The notes beneath the pieces are model-generated. The model saw nothing but the letters and a program-made list of their open reading frames with translations, did no database searches and was not told the origin of the DNA. A stretch of DNA of 64,000 bases from Corallium rubrum (Eukaryota; Cnidaria; Anthozoa; Scleralcyonacea; Coralliidae): positions 16,895,463 through 16,959,462 of the forward strand of contig OZ035997.1 of NCBI GenBank assembly GCA_964035015.1. Reading direction: 5' to 3'. Numbering within the stretch: the stretch's first letter is position 1; each line of letters begins with the position of its first letter. Shown one piece after another: positions 56,135 to 64,000 of the stretch. The translations under genes and the position numbers were made by a program.

Positions 56135-59100
56135 CTAAAGAGAATGATTTTCTTCGGTTTCCAGCTCTCTTCTCTCTAACAATTCCAATTTATCGCCATC
56201 AATAGCGACAAACGTCTCCTCCATGTTCGGTTCTTTATCCACACGCAAGCCCACACAGCAGAAAATGAGCGAAATAATTCGACTAAGACGAGTTCTTTTT
56301 GCGTTCTTTTTGGTTTTTCTTTCTTCTTTATCTATTGGTAGTAAGCTGATTGTGTCAATTTCCTTTTCTAGAAACAACGCCAAAAGAACAAATAATTATC
56401 ACTGAAACATGAAATTATCACTATCACTATAATAAGAAATTATCACTGAAATCTCAAACAGTTTCAATATCCAGCTACAGTATAGCTAGATGGTACTGTT
56501 AAAAAATCAGCCACTATTTTACAGTAAAAAAACTACTAGCTATTGGAACACCAGAGTTATAGCTGTCTACTTGATCAAACAGGATATGTCAGTTTTGAAA
56601 AAAGACAAATTCTTTTTGAATTAGATCAATAAATGAAAATGTCAAAACTAATGTTGTCAGGATGTAGGAACCCTTGTTACCCTTTAACCCAAGGCTAGTG
56701 AATTCTTATATCAGGCTAATGATTTTTGAGGCATGCAGTCTCTTCCTCCGAGAATAATTAATTGAGACACTAAAGCATCAATTAGCTTCGTTCTTGCTTC
56801 TTTTACTACCGTGAGATAAATAACGTTGTTTTTCCCCTCCCCCTCACTTCTGAGTCCTAGTGAACAAAATTTAGGTCGCAACCTTGATTGGAGGGGGAAG
56901 GGGAGGGCAATTTTAAAGATAAATCGCGTGCGCACAGAAGGCACTTGACATACGCTGTGTTCCCAATGTAATATTTATTGATTGTACACTCAGTGAAAGT
57001 CAGCGATATTATTAACGGTTATGGGATGACTATTAGTATCAGTGAAATAGTTTTCCGATTCGTATAGTTGAGTCATGGCGGCCTGCACAGTACTCCACTG
57101 AAATAGGTCTATATTCGAAAGAATCGAAATTAGTCTTCTTTAGACTTATTTACTTAATCTTCCCTGTAAGCGCTGAATTATTGTTGTACAGACTCTTTTA
57201 CTCTGCAGATAAATAACAGTGCTCCATGCACCAATTTAAAAAGTAATCTAATTATAATATTTAAAAATACGACTTAATTTAGGTATTTTGCCACCTAAAT
57301 ATAGCACTAACATCTAGAACTTTATCTGCACTATAAGCGTGATAGAGACAGTTGTTATTTAGAAAGCGTTTATGTGAGAAATACCCAGTAAACGCATGGA
57401 GTACTGTGCGTGAGGCATAAATACAGTATTAGCACAGCTAATTATAAATGCAGTGTTCACATTTATCTTGCATTGTCATTTAGACCCCGTTTACACTAGA
57501 GCAAAAATATCCGGATTCACATTGTTTTTTATTCCCATGAGCGTGAAAAACAATGTGAATCCGGATACTTTTGCTCCAGTGTAATAGTTAATACGCGGGC
57601 CAAATAAAACACAAGTTTGTACTGTTTTGTTCTTATTTAGAACAATTGAAGTGGACACGGATAGTAAAAGTAAACAAGAATAACCTACGAGTCTGGGTTA
57701 GTATTTTGTTAGGGTCCTTTTTGATTCCAGAGTTAATTCGGTTATGTATAGACGTCGATCGTTTGATCAATTGTCGCTGTCTTCGCAACAGCGAAAACTC
57801 GTTCCGATTGAAATGTTGAAATGATTCGTTTGCTTTTTATCCGTTATTTATTATTTTGGCACGGCGTAATTTTAGTTCATTGCTATTAAATGTTTTCAGA
57901 CAATCGTAGAATAATTACATTGGGACACGGCGTATAAATGTCAAATGCAAGTGCCTTCTGTGCGCATGCGATTTATCTTTAAAATGTACCCTCCCCCAGT
58001 GGCGTAGCCAAGGGGGGGCAAGGGGGGGCTCTGTCCCCCCTCCCCCCCCCCAATCATCTTCAAGACAGCCCCTGTGAAAAGCCCAAATCCGAGGAGAAAA
58101 TATTTGGGGGGGAGGTACGAAATGATCGCTGGATCCTCCCAGCATTCCTGTGAGTGCTTTAATAGACGACAATATATATAATTGGGGTCTTACTAACTGC
58201 AAGTAATAATTTACATTACAAACGTATTATTTCAATCAGTCGAAAGTCAAGCCCACCATTTTTTTTTTGGCCGGGAATTGCCGAGGTTGTTCGAATCGAA
58301 AGTATCAATGACGAGTGCGATCTGAAATATTTGTATAACATGAAGTACTGTGAATACTATTATGTTTTATGGTAATGAGGAAGCTCCTCAACATGTGTTT
58401 TTACAAATGTAACTTTTCTTTATACGGCAAAGATATATTAGCTAAACTTTCTTGTGAAACCATAAAAATATCTTTTTATGTGTACTACTTGTTATGTTCT
58501 AAATTCTTTTAACTCGAGCCCACAAAACGCAGGAAATCACATCGCAGAGGCCCCAGAATTCAAAATTTTTCCGGGGGAGCATGCCCCCGCACCCCCCTAG
58601 GTACCTCGCGCCTTCGGCGCTCGGCCCCTCCAATGTACAGACCCTGGCTACGCCACTGCCCTCCCCTTCCCCCTCCGATCAAGGTTGCGACCTAAATGTT
58701 GTTTACAAGGACTCAGAAGTGTCCCCTGGAAGTCAACATTGATTGGTGGGGGAGGGGGAAGGGTAAAACAACGTTATTTATCTCACGGTTGTAGAAGAAG
58801 CAAGAACGAAGCTAAATGATGCTTTAGTGTCCCAATTAATTATTCTCGGATTGTAGTTGAGACATTGCTTGAATTGACCTTTTCAAATTAACAGTGTTAT
58901 TTGCTAATTTTTTTTTACAGTATTGCAAATACCTTAACGTCACATGATAAAAACATACATCTACATAATGAACTATAAGAATGTTCTAAAAAATTTATAT
59001 AATAACTTCTAAATGCATGAAAAACTGAAAAATGTTTTCTTACTTATTAGGGACGAACCATTATTTTTCTGGAGGATGGGGGAGGGGAATGAAAAATATT

Positions 59101-59758
59101 GAAAAAATTGTTTGCAGATGCTGATAAGAACAAATAAATTGTTTGCAAACATAATAAGTAAAAAACAAAATGTTTGCAGAGCAATGATGAAAGCCCCATG
59201 ATTTAATATTTGTTACCAACTTATCTCCGTTCATCAGTAGCGTAGCCAAGGGAGAGGGGGTGGTCGCCCCCCAATGGTCTCCAAGACCATTCTCGTGAAA
59301 AGTTTAAATCCGTAAACTTGTAGGGGGGGAGGTTACATTGTTTTAAGGCCAAGTGAGTAGACTAGTAATGCGCTATATATTTAGTAGGCATGCATATGCT
59401 ATAAATTACAATACTATTAAAGGTTCAAAATTCAGGAAATAGCGCTTCAGAGGTCGACCCTAGAAATCCAAAATTTTTCGGGGGGTGGGGGCGGGGGGGG
59501 GGGGGGCATGCCCCCGGGCCCCCTAGGAGATCGAGCTTCTTGTCCCACCCACCCACCCCCAAACTCAACATAAAACCCTGTCGTAGCAAGCCACGTATAC
59601 TGGCTGTGTCTTGAACTGTACTGGTCAGGAAACCTTGATTCCACCATTCCACATATCTAAGACACCTGATATATGCTCTAAAAATAGTGATGAAATAATT
59701 TACGTGTGTCTCTTGTATTTAAAAAAAATAGTTTGCAAATGAAGACTGTTGTTTGCCT

Positions 59759-59846
<88 letters not shown>

Positions 59847-60308
59847 CGTACTAGTAGTAGTATATAGTGTAGTACATGTACTGTAAGTACAATTGCCTAC
59901 GCCAATCTATCTATTCATTCAAATATTGATGGTGAGTAGAAAATTGACGTACTAACACTTGGCGCAATATCATTGACCGTGTATACACGCGTAAAACCGC
60001 ACGGGTTGTTTCATACCCGTGGGCAAGTTGTTACAAGGCTGTTCCAACAAGCTGTACTGGGATGCATTTGCACTGCTTGTCAGGCCAGTTTGTTAAATAA
60101 GCCATTAACAGGTTGTTGACAAGTTGTATATAACAAAGTTGATGTCTACAACAAACTTGTCACAGCTAGTTGTTTCAAGTCTTTCAACAATTTGTTACCG
60201 CTCTGCATTTAATCCCCGAGCCCGGGTGAGGGTGCTAATCTCGACACACGTGGAGTTCACTTACACGCGAAATTACACGCAAGTGGGAAAGAAATTCTGC
60301 GGGATGTT

Positions 60309-60384
<76 letters not shown>

Positions 60385-61839
60385 AACAAATCCGCAACTT
60401 TCGCAGTTCGGATAGCAGGCTAGGGTACTGGTAACTGTTACGACGAAGACCGTGGCCAAAGCCTGTAAAACAATTCTGCTCTGGTGTATTCTACTTAACT
60501 CGAGGGAAAACGATGGGAAAAAATCAGTTAGAAACAAACGGCTTTTTAGATCTTGAAGAGAACTGAATGTTGCCTGGTCACGGAAAAAGTAAGAAAGCGA
60601 AGGAGAAAAACAATCTGAGTTCGGAAAAGAGTATAGACTGAATTGGCAGTGTTTATGGTGACAAAAGCAGAAGAAAGTTTAACGGTAGGAGATTCATATT
60701 TACCAGTTTGAAAAAGAAAATCATGCAATATAAATAATATTCTTGTCTACAGTTGCCTTTGGACGCTAGGACGTGACATTGTATCTTTTCTTGGCCACTA
60801 TTGTCTATTTTGAATGAAAATTTGTTATTTGGTTCATCTCGTTTGTTTTTTTAATATTGACTTTGTATGCTCTTTCAGTGTGTCAATACATGACTACAGA
60901 TGAACTTTCCCAATGAATTTTCTTTGATGTTATACTGGTTTGTTTCTCTCTTTCTACTCAAAAATTTTCAGGCTGTTAAATTATTACATACTAAAACTAT
61001 AAAAGACTAAATATAAAAATATGAAAACCGCATAATAGACTTAAATACAAAAAAAATTATAATAGACTAAATATAAAAATATAAAAACTATAATAGACTT
61101 AAATCCAAAAAAACAAAAAAAAACAACCAGAAAGTGTGTGTGTGGTGGTTGGTGGTGGAGGTGGTTTACAAAAATGTATATATTAAAAGTGGGCGGGGGG
61201 TTGTTGCGATCATGTATTTCTAGTAAGTTGCTAAACTAGATAGACAATAGACTTGCTACATGTCTCTTTCTCTCTATCAAAAGCGGAAAACGGAAGAAGG
61301 AAAAGAAAAAAGAGAAGAGGAGAAGAGGGGAGGGGAGGAGAAAGGGAGAGGAGAGAACACATCCTGTTAACACGCTGGTAGTTTACGCGTCTAGCACGAT
61401 GCATGCCTGAAACACCTTTATTGAAATTTAACTTTTATTAAAAAGTTTACTTACTTTTGAAATAATTGCGAAAAACTAAAAACGCAATTCAGTTTTTGGA
61501 GGTTTGCACCATTTCAACTATCATCTCGTTGAAATTCAGGCCATAATCTAATCAGTTGTCAAATAGCAGATTTTTACCTTCATTATCTTCATGGTCCCTT
61601 TCTTCATTTAATACTTTAGGCTTATGTTGGGCCAAAAAGCTATCTACCATCTCGTTGGATTCTCCTGATCTCTGAATATGAACAAGATAATCGTAGAAAC
61701 ATGGGTAGACGGTTTTGTGACTTTTGTCCCATTCCATAAGAAGTTGTAGTCCTCGCGATGTATCTCTAGTATAAGCACCTAAGGACCTAATTCCTTTTTC
61801 AAGGTTGTTTAAGAGTTGTAAACGACTTGTATTTATCAT
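56135..61839 (-). CDS. Possible small three-exon gene, unknown product
   Basis: Three pieces agree in phase. Exon 1 (61839-61578) starts at an ATG with an in-frame upstream stop, encodes 87 codons (for example LGAYTRDTSRGLQLLMEWD and YPCFYDYLVHIQRSGESNE) and ends at a GGTAAAAAT donor in phase 1. A 21-nt candidate microexon (61475-61455) lies between TTTAG and GTAAGT. A terminal exon (56367-56135) begins after TTTCTAG in phase 1, encodes 76 codons with a basic stretch, a short hydrophobic ISLIFCCVGL and an acidic tail, and stops with TAG. Joined, they give 171 codons plus stop. The intervening introns hold MITEs and (AT)n. I do not recognise the protein. Exon 1 is convincing on its own; the link to the terminal exon is inference. 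Confidence 0.35.
56748..58849. mobile_element. Large inverted-repeat element, right arm interrupted by a hAT-like MITE
   Basis: The left arm 56748-56955 and a right arm (58849 leftwards to 58667, continuing at 57996-57945) are inverse copies, with CCGAGAATAATTAATTG termini and a shared GGTCGCAACCTTGAT. The right arm is split by 57997-58658. No transposase was seen in the interior. Confidence 0.75.
57997..58658. mobile_element. hAT-like MITE, 662 bp
   Basis: CAGTGGCGTAGCCA and TGGCTACGCCACTG, flanked by the 8-bp duplication CCCTCCCC (57989-57996, 58659-58666). A decayed relative begins at 59235 (CAGTAGCGTAGCCA). Confidence 0.87.
59761..59842. repeat. (AT)n-(GT)n microsatellite
   Basis: AT run followed by about 14 GT units. 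Confidence 0.95.
60308..60381. repeat. (AT)n microsatellite with conserved GC-rich flank
   Basis: Preceded by GGGTGAGGGTGCTAATCTCG and ACACG, the inverse of the flank at about 30880-30970. Confidence 0.9.
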
Positions 61840-62667
61840 TTTAACCGTGTTCTCCTTTTGTTTTTGCGCAATTTTGTCACCGAAAATGTTTCACCAAAAT
61901 GGTTGTATCGAAGCTAACTTTCAATCACCAGTTGCAGTCAATTAGGATAAACTTTGTTTATGACGTCACTTAATTATATCTTGCGTGCATGTGCGACTCT
62001 GACGTACGAGATTGACTCTGGCGTAAATATAATGTAATTAACTAATTAGATTTTAGTTACTAAGATTACTCGCTGGACTGGCCAAAGACGTAAAAGAATA
62101 GAAAAGATCAAACAATTTCAAGATTAGATAAATTTTACGCCTCTCATAGGCCAGTTCCAAAATATACTGATCCCATTACGCTCATAGAATGGTTGGGAAG
62201 TCAGGGGTCAACCATAATCATGTGACAATCTTTGTTTGTGACGTCATATCATCGTACCTTGAATAAGCACAAGCCAGATGTGGAATGTTTACAAAAATGA
62301 TTTATTGTCCTATTGCATGAATTTACCTGTTCGTGCGGAAACAAACATCCACTCGTGCGTGTCGCTTTTGGATAATTGGCTGTTTAAAAAGTTTGCGTAT
62401 TTTCGTCTTGTAAACGGGCCGTTAACAACCCAAACGATCTATCCAAACCCTGTGTTTCCCAAGAATTCCCTCAGCACCATAACCCTGCCGGTGATTTTGT
62501 GGCGTGTTCCTGCACCTATACCACCATGTCCATGGTACCAGCGCTCTCACCCCATGTATATTTGGGTAAAGCGGTAACTGTGTGAGCCATGTACGGCGTA
62601 CATTGTACGCACACAGGTGAACTCAGTTGAACTCTATATATACCTGGAAGGCTGACTCCCAAACAAA

Positions 62668-63390
62668 AGGTGAGGCAAAACATGGCGGCAATGGGGAATT
62701 TTTGGACGTCAGTTCTAGGCCCCTACGCAGTCATCTTAATTGGATGTACGCAGTCTTAGTCTTTTTTTCGCGACCGAACCACTCATTAACTTTACGGGGG
62801 AACTGCGTATGTTGACCGTTGGCACAAATTCAAGTGGAATATAGAATTTCGACATAAATGTTTTTAACTTACTTCTGCTTAATTTCTATTTGTTGATGCT
62901 TGTGTCTTTCTGCCGTCTGACTCGAGTTTGAACTATATTTCGACGAGATGGTTACTGATGATATATACGTATGCGTATATACGAACGGCCGGTGTCACCT
63001 CAATTTGTAGGAGCTGCGAAGATGAACGTTTTGGGTCGAAAGAGCAATGAATGAACTGAAAGCCAAGTTCTTAAACGAATGTACTGATGACAATTTTAGC
63101 AAGATCGAGTGGTTTTTGTGGATTTTACGGAGCTTCAAGTGAGGGCCGTGTGAAATATTTCTATGTCTAAATTTGGATATTTGGTGAGTCTAAATTTATT
63201 TCGAATTTCTATACCCTGGTCCCAGAGGATTTTTCTTGTAAGTACAGAAAGTACACACAAAAGGAACAACACTTTTCGCGCTCAAGAGGGTGTACGTTTG
63301 GGCCGCCTGTGGTTCCAAGATGACTGCGTAGGGGCCTAGAACTGACGTCCAAAAATTCCAGATTGCCGCCATGTTTTGCCCCACTTTTTA
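62668..63390. mobile_element. Inverted-repeat MITE
   Basis: Arms of about 70 bp: AAAACATGGCGGCAAT...TTTTTGGACGTCAGTTCTAG on the left, inverse on the right (63318-63388). The interior has no gene. Confidence 0.75.
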
Positions 63391-63399
63391 GTCCTGGAA

Positions 63400-64000
63400 T
63401 TGAATGGCGTCAGGACCATATTAATATGTTAGTAATATAGATCTGTTCGTTACAGAGTTTGCTCATAGACAGACAATCAGATTGAAGCTATTTTTGCGTT
63501 CATGTATTTCTAGTAGTCTTTCGCTGATCAAAAACAAGAAATGTGCATGGTTTTTGATGTACTTACATACATTTTTGTAAATACCTCCTCCTATATAATA
63601 ACACACGCCACCCCTTTTTACATGCTGTTACACAGGCAGTTTTTGCATTGTCACCAAAGCAAAAGTAACGACATAACAAATTGTGATGAACACATTTTTA
63701 GATTGTATCATGAGTCAACTATTATTTGGTATGGCGACTGAGAAATGAGCGTAGAAACAAGTGAATGTATGACAATCCCACCCTGCGCACATCAGTGACT
63801 AAACGTGGAAGACAGGAATCAAAATCGACACTTTCCTATACTAAGAAGTTTTCTGATAACCTAACCCAAACAAAAACCCTAATCAGTAACGAGCATGGGA
63901 ACGAATTGGTATAATTGACAATGTCATAGCGTCTATGTTACCGAGAAATCATCATTGATATTTTGTGTAACAAATTTAAGTTAAAATTTCCCTGAATCTG
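63400..64000. other. No gene seen
   Basis: Right edge of the window. AT-rich, with no supported ORF, splice or repeat boundary. Confidence 0.5.

Overview
This is a window of eukaryotic (metazoan) nuclear DNA. The evidence is split coding exons with GT/AG splice sites, signal-peptide receptors with immunoglobulin-like (Ig) domains, an HRDLAARN-type receptor tyrosine kinase, and a dense load of animal-type transposons: an APE-type LINE, a Penelope-like element with a GIY-YIG endonuclease, Tc1/mariner, hAT-like, Harbinger-like, TTAA-target and Mutator-like elements, and tRNA-derived SINEs. By eye the DNA is AT-rich and rich in microsatellites. An early-branching marine invertebrate, most likely a cnidarian with a sponge as the alternative, fits best. 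The species cannot be named from the sequence alone.

Layout. 1-5.1 kb: three minus-strand LINE fragments stitched together by GA/GAGAGG microsatellites. 5.0-7.4 kb: two Penelope-like 3' ends in opposite orientation. 8.7-12.4 kb: a minus-strand four-exon IgSF gene (gene B: signal peptide, three Ig-like domains, hydrophobic C-terminus). 12.4-21.5 kb: transposon debris, including a three-level nest of MITEs. 21.5-25.3 kb: a 3.8-kb inverted-repeat element with an 8-bp target duplication that carries a dead serine/threonine kinase copy. 26-35 kb: hAT-like MITEs, a duplicated segment, a 33-bp minisatellite and hairpin MITEs. 35.4-49.7 kb: a complete minus-strand receptor tyrosine kinase gene (gene A, 15 exons, 602 codons plus stop when spliced). 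Its introns hold a broken Tc1 transposon, several MITEs and a SINE. 49.7-64 kb: mostly repeats, plus a possible small three-exon minus-strand gene between 56.1 and 61.8 kb.

How the genes relate. Genes A and B share strand, a signal-peptide start, phase-1 Ig exons and an unusual first Ig-like domain that lacks both canonical disulfide cysteines. Gene A couples that domain to an apparently active tyrosine kinase. Gene B couples it to two cysteine-containing Ig-like domains and a short membrane-anchor-like tail. They look like two members of a local family of Ig-like cell-surface receptors. A role in self/non-self recognition or adhesion is a hypothesis based on resemblance to cysteine-less V-set receptors described in cnidarian allorecognition complexes; the sequence does not prove it.

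Gene models were assembled by hand from reading frame, splice-site and phase agreement. Transposon boundaries were assigned from terminal inverted repeats plus target-site duplications read directly from the sequence.
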